Shown here piece by piece: positions 8,052 to 17,023 of a stretch of 64,000 bases of DNA; positions within the stretch are counted from its first letter, which is position 1; the number at the start of each line of letters is the position of its first letter. A program made the position numbers and the translations under genes. This DNA is from a virus, in IMG/VR virus record IMGVR_UViG_3300009127_000001, positions 58,318 to 122,317 of that record. One strand, 5' to 3'. The notes beneath the pieces were generated by a model. The model searched no databases. It was not told the DNA's origin and saw nothing but the letters and a program-made list of their open reading frames with translations.

Positions 8052-8470
8052 CCGATAGCGAGTGGCTGAAGAAAGTATGGGGTGAGACTAGAGAACTGAT
8101 CAGTACCGATTTCTATGCTAAGTATGAACTCAAGTTGAAAGTTGGTGGATATTGCTCTCTTCACTACCATATGCATAGAGCTAATAGATTTTGGGTAACA
8201 ACTGGAAGGGTGGAAGTAGTTGAATGGTACGGGCCAAAGGTGGTTAAGCATCTTCTTGGGCCTGATAACAAATTGGATGTACCATCACTTGTTCCACACG
8301 TTTTTATTGTGCATGCCACTGGTGAGATGATAGAGGAGTACTATGCTGATCGTGGTAGCCGTGTCCGGCGTGATGATATAGTCCGCTTGACGGAGGGCGG
8401 CATGTTAGAAGAATCTAATATATCAAAGGCGTTAGAGACTATAAGAACAAAATTCGATGAAAATAGATAG
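8048..8470 (+). CDS. Cupin-domain protein (140 aa)
   Basis: Small single-domain cupin similar to the C-terminal domain of mannose-6-phosphate isomerases. The metal motif is visible: H39, H41 and H43 around G-G-Y-C-S-L-H-Y-H-M-H-R-A-N, then G-R-V-E-V and the second motif P-H84-V-F-I-V. The usual Glu of motif 1 is not in its standard place (R-A-N-R-F-W), so metal binding may differ. The gene is coupled to the gp6-like gene by ATGA and overlaps the next gene, so it is expressed with late baseplate genes. A sugar-binding or isomerase role is possible; catalysis is not shown. Confidence 0.75.
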   Translation: MTDSEWLKKVWGETRELISTDFYAKYELKLKVGGYCSLHYHMHRANRFWVTTGRVEVVEWYGPKVVKHLLGPDNKLDVPSLVPHVFIVHATGEMIEEYYADRGSRVRRDDIVRLTEGGMLEESNISKALETIRTKFDENR

Positions 8471-8843
8471 AGATTCATTACCATTAGCTGAACGTGTCAT
8501 TAAATTCTGGGTTATTGTATATTATGGTGATATAAGGCAATCATATGTAATAACCGACTTCAATAAAGTTGTAGCTTCCGTTGAATCATCTATACGTGGA
8601 TACTTTGAAGAGAATGACGTCTGTGATTCTGTCTGTAAGAATATTATTAGACGTTTGAGATCTCTTGAGAATGCTATGATAATACCTATCAAGGTAGATG
8701 ATCTACAGATTATAGTTCATAGATGGGAAATGGATCATATGACTAAAGTGCATCAAGTGCTGACTAAGTGTCATGAAGCTGTGCCAGATGATCTTAGAGA
8801 AGAGATAGAAGAGCTTCTTGTACCAACGGGCTGCATTATCTAG
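8457..8843 (+). CDS. Hypothetical protein (128 aa)
   Basis: Unrecognised protein. It is mostly alpha-helical by composition, with charged residues throughout, three Cys in V-C-D-S-V-C-K and near the C-terminus, and no membrane segment. The ATG lies 14 bases inside the cupin gene, so it is probably translated by coupling. The end overlaps the convergent 106-aa gene by 8 bases. Nothing in the sequence suggests a function; it could be a tail-assembly accessory given the neighbourhood. Confidence 0.6.
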   Translation: MKIDRDSLPLAERVIKFWVIVYYGDIRQSYVITDFNKVVASVESSIRGYFEENDVCDSVCKNIIRRLRSLENAMIIPIKVDDLQIIVHRWEMDHMTKVHQVLTKCHEAVPDDLREEIEELLVPTGCII

Positions 8844-9156
8844 GCTCTGTATTTAGGCGTGCATATAGGTCTTCTTTAAAGTCTCTTAAGACTCCTGCTG
8901 ATAATGCCATCGCGTCTGTCACTTCGCCGCGAATAAATACAACAGGAGCATCATGCTCAGGGTGTATAGCAATAGCTATCGCTGTTTTCACACCATTTTC
9001 TTCGCAGGTTTCACCAAATCCATCCATCAGCTTGTGGAATAGCTGGGCAAAGATGACTTGGCGGTGCTCTTTGTTATCACCGCCATCAGTGTTCTTGGCG
9101 ATGTCCTCTGACGTTTGATCGTTATTTTCCTCATGGAGTTCACCAGTGTCGGTCAT
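8836..9156 (-). CDS. Hypothetical protein (106 aa)
   Basis: Unrecognised, acidic at the N-terminus (residues 1-30 rich in Glu, Asp, Asn, Thr, likely disordered), then a compact part with A-I-A-I-A-I-H-P-E-H-D-A-P-V-V-F-I-R-G. It is one of a few single antisense genes in an otherwise plus-strand region. Its start codon region overlaps the divergent gene at 9146 by 11 bases, a layout also seen at 1448 and at 63690. A short separately controlled gene is plausible; function unknown. Confidence 0.55.
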   Translation of the reverse strand: MTDTGELHEENNDQTSEDIAKNTDGGDNKEHRQVIFAQLFHKLMDGFGETCEENGVKTAIAIAIHPEHDAPVVFIRGEVTDAMALSAGVLRDFKEDLYARLNTEPR

Positions 9157-9838
9157 TGCGTCTCCTCGTATTGAGCATCATATGGGGAAAGCTATCGAAG
9201 AAGATCGAATTCAAGCTGTGTGGGATTGGTGCTCTGAAGCGTATCTACGCCATGGAAAGCGATTGACGTTTCCTGCCAATACCGATCGCAAAAAGACTTA
9301 TCAATGGCGATACGCCAGGGCTATAGCTAATAAATTCCAACAATGGGACTTTGACGATCAAACAGCTCGAAAATTTATCGATATAGCTGTGAATTATGCG
9401 AAACAGAAAGGCTCTCTACATAAAGGCCTAGCTGTTCTACATCAATCTAATATGTTGGATGTTTGCTATAAGAAATTACAAGAACAATCTGATAAGAACG
9501 GACAAGAATTGGATGTTCTTGCTAGCACTAAGAAATGGTTCGATCAAGTAACAGATGGTAATACTATCAATATTCTATTACATCGAGCAGATCCAAGGTC
9601 CTTCTCTAATCTCACGATCTGGTATAGAGCAAATCGTTTATCGCCATTATTCCTAGCTTTGTCGCATAGTTGTACATCCGCACTTACTAGGCTTCAAAAA
9701 GACAACCCAGATGAACGCACGATGCTGCCCACCGCAGCACGATTATTTTCGTTGAGATCGAAAATCGTACAAGATCTTAATACTTTTAAGCAAGCAAGAC
9801 GGATCTTTAAGACCGACTGGAGGGAATTGTGTCCGTAG
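9146..9838 (+). CDS. Hypothetical protein upstream of ribonucleotide reductase (230 aa)
   Basis: Unrecognised helical protein with an early W-D-W-C segment and many Lys, Arg and Trp residues, suggestive of nucleic-acid or protein contacts but without a known motif. The start chosen is GTG 9146 with GGAG 7 bases upstream; an ATG at 9182 has no good site. The stop overlaps the start of the ribonucleotide reductase by 10 bases, so both are likely cotranslated. Function cannot be assigned. Confidence 0.55.
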   Translation: MSVIASPRIEHHMGKAIEEDRIQAVWDWCSEAYLRHGKRLTFPANTDRKKTYQWRYARAIANKFQQWDFDDQTARKFIDIAVNYAKQKGSLHKGLAVLHQSNMLDVCYKKLQEQSDKNGQELDVLASTKKWFDQVTDGNTINILLHRADPRSFSNLTIWYRANRLSPLFLALSHSCTSALTRLQKDNPDERTMLPTAARLFSLRSKIVQDLNTFKQARRIFKTDWRELCP

Positions 9839-12800
9839 TGGCTAGGCAGATCAAGGTAGAGAACATATCTCAGAAGTACTTTAACAAGGAAGTAGAGGAA
9901 GAAAAGCACTTCAGACTTGGTGGATCATTCCTTAGTGGATATGTTGGTAAGAAGCCCAAATTTGGCTTTGATGGTTTGGGCGAGTTCATTTTTTACCGCA
10001 CATATTCCCGTGTCACGGATGATGGCTCCAAAGAGACATTCCTTGATACTGCACGTCGTGTTGTCGAAGGTTGCTACGAAATCCAAAGACGGCATCAACG
10101 TCGATTACACTTGCCGTGGGACTATGATAAGGCTCAGGATTCAGCCCAAGAAATGTTTGAGAGGATATGGAACTTTAAGTTCTTGCCTCCCGGTCGCGGT
10201 TTATGGATGATGGGTACTGAGTTCATGTGGGAGAGAGGATCAGCAGCCCTTAATAATTGTGGTTTTGTATCAACATATGATCAGATTGAATCTGACCCAG
10301 CGGAGCCATTCTGTTTTCTTATGGATATATCTATGCTTGGTGTCGGCGTTGGGTTTGATACAAAGGGAGCTAATCGAATACAAATTCATAAGCCCGCATC
10401 TATCGATAATATCTATACGATCGCCGATTCTCGAGAAGGTTGGGTGGACTCTCTGCGTCGTCTTATATGGTCGTATACTATAAAGTCTGATGACGGTAAT
10501 GTTCTATTCAATTATGATGAGATTAGAAGAGCTGGTGAACCAATTAATGGATTTGGTGGCAAAGCATCAGGTCCAAGCATCCTACAATCACTGCATGCAT
10601 TTGTGCGTGAACATTTGGAGTCTAGGATCGGTGCGACACTCTCCAGTGTTGATATAGTCGATATCATGAATTATATAGGGGCCTGTGTAGTAGCTGGTAA
10701 TGTGCGCAGATCCTCAGAAATAGCATTAGGCTCCCCGAAGGACTATGAATATTGTATGATGAAGAGTCCTTTAGCTGATCTGACGAGTACAGAAGCTGAA
10801 GTGTTCACGGAAGTGGTGACGAAGTTGGAAGATGAGGATATTTGGCGTGCCGAACCGATAATGTTTGGCGAAATCGCTATAGGTAGTGATCGATTCCAGA
10901 AGGCCATCGATATTTGGAATGCTAGGAATAGTCATAGATGGGCATCGAACAATTCAATCTTTGCTGAAATAGGCATGGATTATACAGATTTTGCAGAACG
11001 TACTGGTATAAGTGGTGAGCCGGGTTATCAATGGTTGGATAACATACGTGATTTCGGTAGAATGATAGATGGTAGGCGACCTGGTATAGATAGTAGAGCA
11101 TGTGGTACAAACCCCTGCTTCGCCGGAAGTATGCGGATTTTGACGCAATATGGTTATGAAAGACTTGAAGATCTTTGGCTTAGCCAAGGGTCGCTTGAAT
11201 ATGATGGGCTAGGTAGTAATCCATTAGAGAAATATGGCGAGCAGGTCATTGTTAATGATAATGGATTGGCACCAGCAACAAAGGTGTATAGGGTTGGTGC
11301 TGATATTGTGTATCGAGTAATCCTTACAGATGGATCTTGGGTTGATGCTACTAGGAATCATGAATTCATCGTTCTTGATAGGGCAAGAGTCAAGAAGAAG
11401 GTGGAGTATTCTGAGCGAAGAGTAAAACTTGGGGATCTTGAAGTTGGCATGATGATCCCACTCAATCAAACAACTCACGCAACTTCTGCTAATGTGTTGT
11501 ATGATATGGCATATGCAGAGTTGGCTGGCTGGGTAATAGGTGATGGTTCATTATCACCACAAAAAGATGGTCAAGTGCGTGCAAAGTGCGCGTGTTATGA
11601 CGATGATGTTAGTGACGTTTTGCCAAGACTTAGAGGCTTGATGCTTGAAGTATATCACACACATACAAAGTCGACAAATCAACAACCTGTATATGCTGGT
11701 TGGAAAAGAGAGCAAAAACATTTTGAGCATGACGAAGAACATATTGGTTCTACAGTGCTAGGCAGGTTGTTAGTGGCCGATGGGGTCAGATCTGGCGATA
11801 AGCATCATATTCCTTCTAGTATATGGTGTGGATCGCGTGAGACGATAGCAGCATTTCTTAAGGGGTTCGCATCTGCTGATGGTGGTGTTCAAATTAGCGA
11901 TAATGGTACAATATCGGTTAGGATATCACAGTCTAACCAGCAATTGTTATTAGATTGCAGGTTACTGTTTAGTCAACTTGGTATAGCTAGTACTGTTCAA
12001 CATCGAAGAAAATCATCTAAGCAGATGATGAATGATGGGAAAGGCGGCAAGAAATTATATAATCGAAAAGAACAATGGGAATTGATTATATCTGGAATAA
12101 AACAAGTCACGAAATTTCTTGACTACGTAGGTTTCATTCAGCAGTCTAAGATCACTAAAGCAAGACAATGGCTTGTTGGTAAGACTGGTTCTAATAATTC
12201 AGACACTGGTCGATATACTAAAATTAAGTCTGTTGAATGCCTTGGTGAAGACACTGTTTATTGTCTGACTGAGCCGAAAACGAATCAAGTAGTAGTTGAA
12301 GGTCATAAAGTAGGGCAGTGTGGAGAACAGAGTCTTGAATCTTATGAATTGTGCTGCCTCGTCGAGACATTTCCGAATAATCATGATTCCGCCGACGAAT
12401 ATATGAGGACTTTGAAGTTTGCATACTTATATGGGAAGACCGTCACACTATTGCCAACTCATAATGCCAGAACTAACCAAGTGATGTTAAGAAGTCGCCG
12501 GATAGGCCTGTCACAGAGTGGTATTGTCCAGGCTTTTGAGAGGTTTGGCAGACGTAAAGTGCTAAAGGATTTCTGCGATGCTGGATATAACGAGATTCGC
12601 AGATGGGATGAGATCTACTCCGAGTGGTTGTGCGTTCCTAAGTCTATCAAAGTGACTAGTGTTAAGCCTAGTGGTACTGTTAGTCTTATGGTTGGTGCCA
12701 CACCTGGTATACATCACCCAGAATCATGTACGTATTGGCGGCGAGTTAGAATATCGAATGATAGTGTACTTATCAAGATCTTACAAGATGCTGGTTATCA

Positions 12801-13248
12801 TGTTGAACTGTCTGTTACTGATCCGAAGACGATGGTTGCAACATTCGCCGTAAAATGCAATGGTGTAAGGCCTGTCGGCGAGGTTAATATCTGGGAGCAA
12901 GTCAAGAATGTTGTAGACTATCAGAGGTATTGGGCTGATAATCAGGTATCTTGTACCATACGATTTCATGAACACGAGGCTAAAGAAATCGCGAAGATCT
13001 TAGCATCGTATGAGGACAGCTTGAAAGGTCTCTCATTCCTTCCTACGGAGAATCACGATTATCCTCAGGCCCCTTACGAAGCTTGCACACCGGAAGAGGT
13101 TGTTGAATATAATAATAAAGTCACTGAGCCTGATTACAGTGACTATATAACTGAGGCTGTTGGAAGCCACTATTGTGATTCTGATAAATGTGAGTTGCCA
13201 CCGCCAGATCAAAAGAAGAAAGTGGTGGTTACCGTTGAGGATACTTAG
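9829..13248 (+). CDS. nrdJ: Class II (B12-dependent) ribonucleotide reductase with intein (1139 aa)
   Basis: Makes deoxyribonucleotides for phage DNA synthesis using adenosylcobalamin. Extein motifs: N-N-C-G-F near 250 nt into the conserved core, the active-site segment A-C-G-T-N-P / C-G-E-Q split by an intein, K-P-S-G-T-V-S-L-M-V-G-A-T-P-G-I-H-H, and the C-terminal C-x4-C (C-D-S-D-K-C) that shuttles electrons. Without the intein (residues 430-830) the protein is 738 aa, matching the monomeric Lactobacillus-type enzyme (about 740 aa). The start is GTG with AGGGA just upstream. As class II needs no oxygen or small subunit, none is expected nearby, but activity depends on host cobalamin. The only partner seen is the coupled gene upstream. 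Confidence 0.93.
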   Translation: MSVVARQIKVENISQKYFNKEVEEEKHFRLGGSFLSGYVGKKPKFGFDGLGEFIFYRTYSRVTDDGSKETFLDTARRVVEGCYEIQRRHQRRLHLPWDYDKAQDSAQEMFERIWNFKFLPPGRGLWMMGTEFMWERGSAALNNCGFVSTYDQIESDPAEPFCFLMDISMLGVGVGFDTKGANRIQIHKPASIDNIYTIADSREGWVDSLRRLIWSYTIKSDDGNVLFNYDEIRRAGEPINGFGGKASGPSILQSLHAFVREHLESRIGATLSSVDIVDIMNYIGACVVAGNVRRSSEIALGSPKDYEYCMMKSPLADLTSTEAEVFTEVVTKLEDEDIWRAEPIMFGEIAIGSDRFQKAIDIWNARNSHRWASNNSIFAEIGMDYTDFAERTGISGEPGYQWLDNIRDFGRMIDGRRPGIDSRACGTNPCFAGSMRILTQYGYERLEDLWLSQGSLEYDGLGSNPLEKYGEQVIVNDNGLAPATKVYRVGADIVYRVILTDGSWVDATRNHEFIVLDRARVKKKVEYSERRVKLGDLEVGMMIPLNQTTHATSANVLYDMAYAELAGWVIGDGSLSPQKDGQVRAKCACYDDDVSDVLPRLRGLMLEVYHTHTKSTNQQPVYAGWKREQKHFEHDEEHIGSTVLGRLLVADGVRSGDKHHIPSSIWCGSRETIAAFLKGFASADGGVQISDNGTISVRISQSNQQLLLDCRLLFSQLGIASTVQHRRKSSKQMMNDGKGGKKLYNRKEQWELIISGIKQVTKFLDYVGFIQQSKITKARQWLVGKTGSNNSDTGRYTKIKSVECLGEDTVYCLTEPKTNQVVVEGHKVGQCGEQSLESYELCCLVETFPNNHDSADEYMRTLKFAYLYGKTVTLLPTHNARTNQVMLRSRRIGLSQSGIVQAFERFGRRKVLKDFCDAGYNEIRRWDEIYSEWLCVPKSIKVTSVKPSGTVSLMVGATPGIHHPESCTYWRRVRISNDSVLIKILQDAGYHVELSVTDPKTMVATFAVKCNGVRPVGEVNIWEQVKNVVDYQRYWADNQVSCTIRFHEHEAKEIAKILASYEDSLKGLSFLPTENHDYPQAPYEACTPEEVVEYNNKVTEPDYSDYITEAVGSHYCDSDKCELPPPDQKKKVVVTVEDT
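11116..12318 (+). other. Intein with LAGLIDADG endonuclease inside the reductase (401 aa)
   Basis: Protein-splicing element occupying residues 430-830. It begins C-F-A-G-S-M-R-I and ends V-V-V-E-G-H-K-V-G-Q before the extein Cys of C-G-E-Q. That Cys is the predicted thiyl-radical residue, so the enzyme is dead until splicing. Splicing block B is visible as D-A-T-R-N-H-E-F. The two endonuclease motifs are L-A-G-W-V-I-G-D-G and L-K-G-F-A-S-A-D-G-G, both with the acidic residue, so the endonuclease may be active. The last residue is Gln with Gly before it rather than the usual His-Asn; Gln-ending inteins are known, for example in an iridovirus reductase. Confidence 0.9.
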
Positions 13249-13565
13249 TGGATGTACTAAAGGCTATAGTAGATCTCATCAACACGAGTCCTGATCATAG
13301 GGCTTGGCTAGACCCATATGATAATCCGGTCGGATTTGATATGGGCGTACAGATTCATATCTATGGTCCTGTGGTGGAAGGACTTTATCCAGATGCTATT
13401 GTTATTAATGAAACCATTCTCAAAATAGGCCCACATACTTTTGACCTAAATGATCCGAAGTCTATAGATAGAATAGAAGAATTATTTGGATGTGATGAGA
13501 ATGAGGAGCCGCAGTTTGATCCTATAGACACTATCGCTAGAATGATGCCAGGACGCCTTGATTGA
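13248..13565 (+). CDS. Small protein of the D-P-K-S-I-D family (105 aa)
   Basis: Unrecognised acidic protein. It carries the signature F-D-L-N-D-P-K-S-I-D-R-I near residues 65-76, following a beta-rich part. The same short signature appears near the C-terminus of several other small proteins in this window (for example at 56103, 56434 and the truncated gene at 63686), so they seem to be distant paralogues. GTG 13248 overlaps the reductase stop TAG by one base, so translation is coupled. Function unknown. Confidence 0.6.
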   Translation: MDVLKAIVDLINTSPDHRAWLDPYDNPVGFDMGVQIHIYGPVVEGLYPDAIVINETILKIGPHTFDLNDPKSIDRIEELFGCDENEEPQFDPIDTIARMMPGRLD

Positions 13566-13598
13566 CTACCCGTATTTAACCGGTAGCTATTTGTTTGC
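13566..13598 (+). terminator. Weak terminator-like hairpin
   Basis: CTACC (13566-13570) pairs with GGTAG (13582-13586) across an 11-base loop, followed by the T-rich CTATTTGTTT. The stem is short, so this is a weak candidate separating the 105-aa gene from the helicase gene. Confidence 0.25.
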
Positions 13599-13619
13599 CA
13601 CAGGTGCTTGGAGGATATT

Positions 13620-15239
13620 ATGAGAGCTAATGTAACAAGCAACCAGTGGTTATACTTCAATCACCTGACCGAACCTGAAGAGGATATGCTTTGGGAAGAG
13701 TTCAGTGTGTCTCTCCCCAATGTCCATATAGATCCAGACCAATTGGGACAGTGGGACGGAGTTTATCGGAAATACAACAGAGCGAAGAAAAGGATAGCTA
13801 GGCCGCTTCTGAGTATGCTTCGGGGGCTCTGCAGAAAGCATGATATACCATTGGTGGTCAAGGATCATCGCGAGAAGTGGGAATATAGCCCTATCGCACC
13901 CGATAAAGTTACTGAGGATTTCCTATCGGGAATAAAATTACACGATTATCAGGTGAAGAGCATTAAGCAGGCCTGTCTGATAGAATGTGGAGTGTATGAT
14001 ATACCAACTGGTGGCGGCAAGGGTGAGATTATATGTGGTATTTGTAAGGCTATAGAATGTCCTACGGTTATTATTGCTGATCAGACAGTGGTTGTAACAC
14101 AATTGAAACAACGCCTTGAGCTTCGGGATGTTGCCGAGGAGGTTGGTATATTTTATGCTGGTCGTCGCCCCAATGGTGAATTAATCGTAGTAGGACTTAT
14201 TCAATCCTTGGGTAGCCCTGGTATGCCTCCTCAGCCACCTAATCAAGAGGAAGGAGAGCCGAAGGAGAAGTTTGAAAAGCGTCTGAAGAAGTGGGAATCA
14301 CAATTACAGGCTTTTCAAACTCGCAAGAAGAATGCGAAAGAGCTCCGGAAATATGTGAAAGAAGCCGAGATGATTATAATTGATGAGTGCGATAAGGCAA
14401 CATCAGATCAATTCAAGATGCTATTCCGGCACTGGTTTAAAGGTAGACGTCGATATGGTTTTTCTGGCACTCCTTTTGATCCTGAGAAGCCTGTGGAGGC
14501 TATGGTGATGCAGGAGCACCTTGGATCACCTATTATGATAGTGCCTAGAAGAAGGTTGGAGAAGATAGGACAGATTATTCCTTGTGAGTATTTCTCAATG
14601 GGTTTTGGGATTGATGGAGATATACATGAGGGATCGGCATATGATATTGCTTATGAAGAATGGATGACAGAGAATAGAGATTTTCATAAGCTCATAGCTG
14701 CTCTTTGCAATAGGTATAAGGGTGACGGAACATTAATCCTTGTCGATAAGATAGCACTTGGGAAGCATTTGGAGAAGATTATTAGGGATAGTGGTCTTTC
14801 GACATCATTTATATATGGCCAGACTACTAAGCGCCGTCGTGATGAAATGCTGCGTGCGTTCGAGAGGCGTGAGTTAGATGTACTTATTGGTGGTAAAATA
14901 ATTAATAGGGGTCTAGACTTATCGGGTGGTTGTGAGAATTTAGTTATTGCAACCGGCGGTAAGTTAGAATCGGACTTTGTACAGAAAATTGGCCGTGCGG
15001 TACGGAGAAATCGATTAGGTCGTAGTAGGGTTTTTGACTTTTACTTCCGATGCAACAAATACCTTTACGATCATTCGAAGGCTCGTTTGCGGGCTATGGT
15101 TAATGCCGGTTATCGTACGACCATAGTGTTTCCTGGTGGAAGCATTGATGGTGAAAAACTCATCAAACGTCGATATGTCGTGCCCAAACGGCTGTTCAAA
15201 CGGACACGACAAAAACAACTCATCGCCGTCGCAGACTAA
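13620..15239 (+). CDS. uvsW: SF2 DNA helicase, UvsW-like (539 aa)
   Basis: Predicted ATP-dependent branched-DNA helicase of the UvsW/RecG-like kind that resolves recombination and origin R-loop structures in T4-type phages. Motifs in order: Q-like L-H-D-Y-Q, Walker A P-T-G-G-G-K-G-E (129-136), DEAD-box variant D-E-C-D (255-258), S-G-T-P-F (282-286) and motif VI Q-K-I-G-R-A-V-R-R (455-463). A basic C-terminal tail follows. A charged insert rich in Pro, Glu and Lys at about 200-245 lies before motif II and is longer than I would expect. ATG 13620 has GGAGG five bases upstream; an in-frame TTG at 13608 is less likely. The end overlaps the sigma-factor gene by about 90 bases. Confidence 0.88.
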   Translation: MRANVTSNQWLYFNHLTEPEEDMLWEEFSVSLPNVHIDPDQLGQWDGVYRKYNRAKKRIARPLLSMLRGLCRKHDIPLVVKDHREKWEYSPIAPDKVTEDFLSGIKLHDYQVKSIKQACLIECGVYDIPTGGGKGEIICGICKAIECPTVIIADQTVVVTQLKQRLELRDVAEEVGIFYAGRRPNGELIVVGLIQSLGSPGMPPQPPNQEEGEPKEKFEKRLKKWESQLQAFQTRKKNAKELRKYVKEAEMIIIDECDKATSDQFKMLFRHWFKGRRRYGFSGTPFDPEKPVEAMVMQEHLGSPIMIVPRRRLEKIGQIIPCEYFSMGFGIDGDIHEGSAYDIAYEEWMTENRDFHKLIAALCNRYKGDGTLILVDKIALGKHLEKIIRDSGLSTSFIYGQTTKRRRDEMLRAFERRELDVLIGGKIINRGLDLSGGCENLVIATGGKLESDFVQKIGRAVRRNRLGRSRVFDFYFRCNKYLYDHSKARLRAMVNAGYRTTIVFPGGSIDGEKLIKRRYVVPKRLFKRTRQKQLIAVAD

Positions 15240-16158
15240 CCCTGCAAATGGTGCATTACCTGGTGATGCAGCACCAACCCGCCGATTATATTTTGTCAAT
15301 GAAATTGTTGAGTGGCAATTGACCAAGTACATCTGGACTGGATGTACACAAGTAAACTTACGTGACAAGATAATGTCACATGCCACTGAACTAATTAGAC
15401 AAATTATCAGGAAACAAGGCCTCCATACGATATATCCTGGGCAAGAAGAATCTGCCTTTGGAGATCTTCTACAGACAGCGTGGTGTCAAATAGAGCGGAC
15501 ACTATATAAGTATCGTGCTAGACCACATTGTAGGTCTTGTTTTAGTCCTGATCGGCCGTCTGATTCTCTATTATATGAGCCTGCCGATAAGGAATATGGT
15601 ATAAAAACGCTGAAAGAAACTCTGAAGTTACATAAGTGTTGTCCGCATTGTAAGCATAAATTGGTGGTAATTCCTATTGTAGAGCCGATGCAGGGCAGAT
15701 ATGGAGGATCTGAGACGGTATTATACCGTGGGATGTCTAAAGTGTTTAATATGTGGTCACAGATATCCCGTACGGTAATCCTAGCATATATTAAGAAAGA
15801 AGCTAGGGATAGGAAGAATTCTGCCTCGTATATTGGCCATCTTAGTAATAAGCCCAAACCAACCAGTGACATCATGATTAGATTCCTTAGTGAAGCTAGG
15901 GATATGTGCAAGTATCATGATGACTTCTTAACAATCCTTAATGCACTGGAATACCTGATATACAACGATGATAGACCATATGATGGGATAATAGGTAAAC
16001 TGGTGCAACGATCAGGGCTTTCTCGCCCAACAGTCACCAATTTTATCAAATTTATAAAGTTGCGGAGTCTGGAATTTACAGATTCTCCAACTAATAAAGG
16101 TGCTGAACAAAAATCCGATGGTCGTCGTGAGTCAAATATCGACCACGACGAGGAGTAG
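15148..16158 (+). CDS. Late-transcription sigma factor, gp55-like, with zinc insert (336 aa)
   Basis: Predicted phage sigma factor directing host RNA polymerase to late promoters. Sigma region 2 features are visible in two parts: D-L-L-Q-T-A-W-C-Q-I-E-R-T-L-Y-K-Y (about 106-122) and F-N-M-W-S-Q-I-S-R-T-V-I-L-A-Y-I-K-K-E (200-218). Between them lies an insert of about 70 residues with C128-x2-C131 and C165-x2-C168, a likely zinc ribbon. A helix-turn-helix-like segment (S-G-L-S-R-P-T-V-T-N-F) follows near 287-297. The gene overlaps the helicase; ATG 15148 behind GGTGGA is preferred, with GTG 15136 and ATG 15175 as alternatives. The first 45 residues are low-complexity. An unrelated sigma-like factor remains possible. 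Confidence 0.7.
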   Translation: MVKNSSNVDMSCPNGCSNGHDKNNSSPSQTNPANGALPGDAAPTRRLYFVNEIVEWQLTKYIWTGCTQVNLRDKIMSHATELIRQIIRKQGLHTIYPGQEESAFGDLLQTAWCQIERTLYKYRARPHCRSCFSPDRPSDSLLYEPADKEYGIKTLKETLKLHKCCPHCKHKLVVIPIVEPMQGRYGGSETVLYRGMSKVFNMWSQISRTVILAYIKKEARDRKNSASYIGHLSNKPKPTSDIMIRFLSEARDMCKYHDDFLTILNALEYLIYNDDRPYDGIIGKLVQRSGLSRPTVTNFIKFIKLRSLEFTDSPTNKGAEQKSDGRRESNIDHDEE

Positions 16159-16224
16159 GCACCAAATATAATCAAGAGATGTGCGCTTGGTTCAACGTAG
16201 AATCAAGGTATAAAGATACTCCTC
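16150..16224 (+). promoter_or_regulatory. Structured leader before the lipoprotein gene
   Basis: GAGGAGTA (16150-16157) pairs perfectly with TACTCCTC (16217-16224). Nested inside, CTTGGTTC (16186-16193) pairs with GAATCAAG (16200-16207) with one G-T pair and a 6-base loop. No T-run follows, so it is not a simple terminator. It ends 18 bases before the lipoprotein ATG and could affect translation. Only the pairing is seen; function is inferred. Confidence 0.35.
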
Positions 16225-16242
16225 TGCTATTATGGTGACCCC

Positions 16243-16995
16243 ATGGTTAAGAACCTATTGCTATTGCTATTGTTACTCGCGATTGTTGGTTGCCAACCAG
16301 CAATTTCTGTCGATCTGCAGGTTAATGGCGATACTGCAGATACCCCGCCTGGACCCGAAATCACGGCGGATACGGAATTTACAATTACTGGGATAGTCGA
16401 TAATATCGGCTCTGTGGCCGTGTCAGAAATCAATCATACGGTTGAGCTGGCACCAGGTATGCAACCGATCCAGTTGGCGCTCAAGAGCGGAGACACAAAC
16501 AAAAACTACGTTCTTGATACCGACGAGACATGGATATTCGAAGAAACGGAGAAAGCCAAACTCGGCGAACACCGTCTAGTAATGAATGTCACTGGAGATG
16601 GGGTCGAAGCCTCTGATCCAGCCCATTACAAGGGCAAATTTGATCCGCCACCACCCCCGCCAGATCGTGTCGAAGAATTTAAGGATCAGGCTTTAGCAGC
16701 AACTGCTGATCCAGATCGTATCCTTACGGCTACGCAATTAGCTGCCGCATGTGATGCGACTGTTGCTAAGGTTACTGGTGGTGAACTTAACGGCAGGATT
16801 GAGATCTCTGAGGACGTTAGCAAGGGCTTTCGCGCTGTCCTCGACCCCAAGGGTGAGCCAGCATTAACTGCTTGGCAGCCTTTCCGCATATTGTTACAGG
16901 ATTGGTTCGACAAGTTGGGGCAAGAGGGTGCGACAAACACCGATTATGGATCGTTGCTTGTTGATTGTGCTAAAGGACTCAGAGAATCAGTCTAA
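16243..16995 (+). CDS. Lipoprotein with DUF11/CARDB-like domain (250 aa)
   Basis: Predicted lipoprotein: short basic start, eight Leu, then A-I-V-G-C with C17 as the lipid-bearing residue. Residues 18-120 form a beta-sandwich of DUF11/CARDB type with G-D-T-N-K-N-Y-V-L-D-T-D-E-T-W, the characteristic ending of such repeats. A Pro-rich linker (about 132-140) leads to a 110-residue C-terminal domain that I do not recognise. The N-terminal 130 residues closely match those of the peptidase lipoprotein at 18601, so one arose by duplication. It would be anchored in a host membrane after export; the role could be envelope alteration or blocking of other phages. The start has a weak ribosome site. Confidence 0.75.
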   Translation: MVKNLLLLLLLLAIVGCQPAISVDLQVNGDTADTPPGPEITADTEFTITGIVDNIGSVAVSEINHTVELAPGMQPIQLALKSGDTNKNYVLDTDETWIFEETEKAKLGEHRLVMNVTGDGVEASDPAHYKGKFDPPPPPPDRVEEFKDQALAATADPDRILTATQLAAACDATVAKVTGGELNGRIEISEDVSKGFRAVLDPKGEPALTAWQPFRILLQDWFDKLGQEGATNTDYGSLLVDCAKGLRESV

Positions 16996-17023
16996 TACCC
17001 AATTTTTATCCTTGGAGTCAGAT

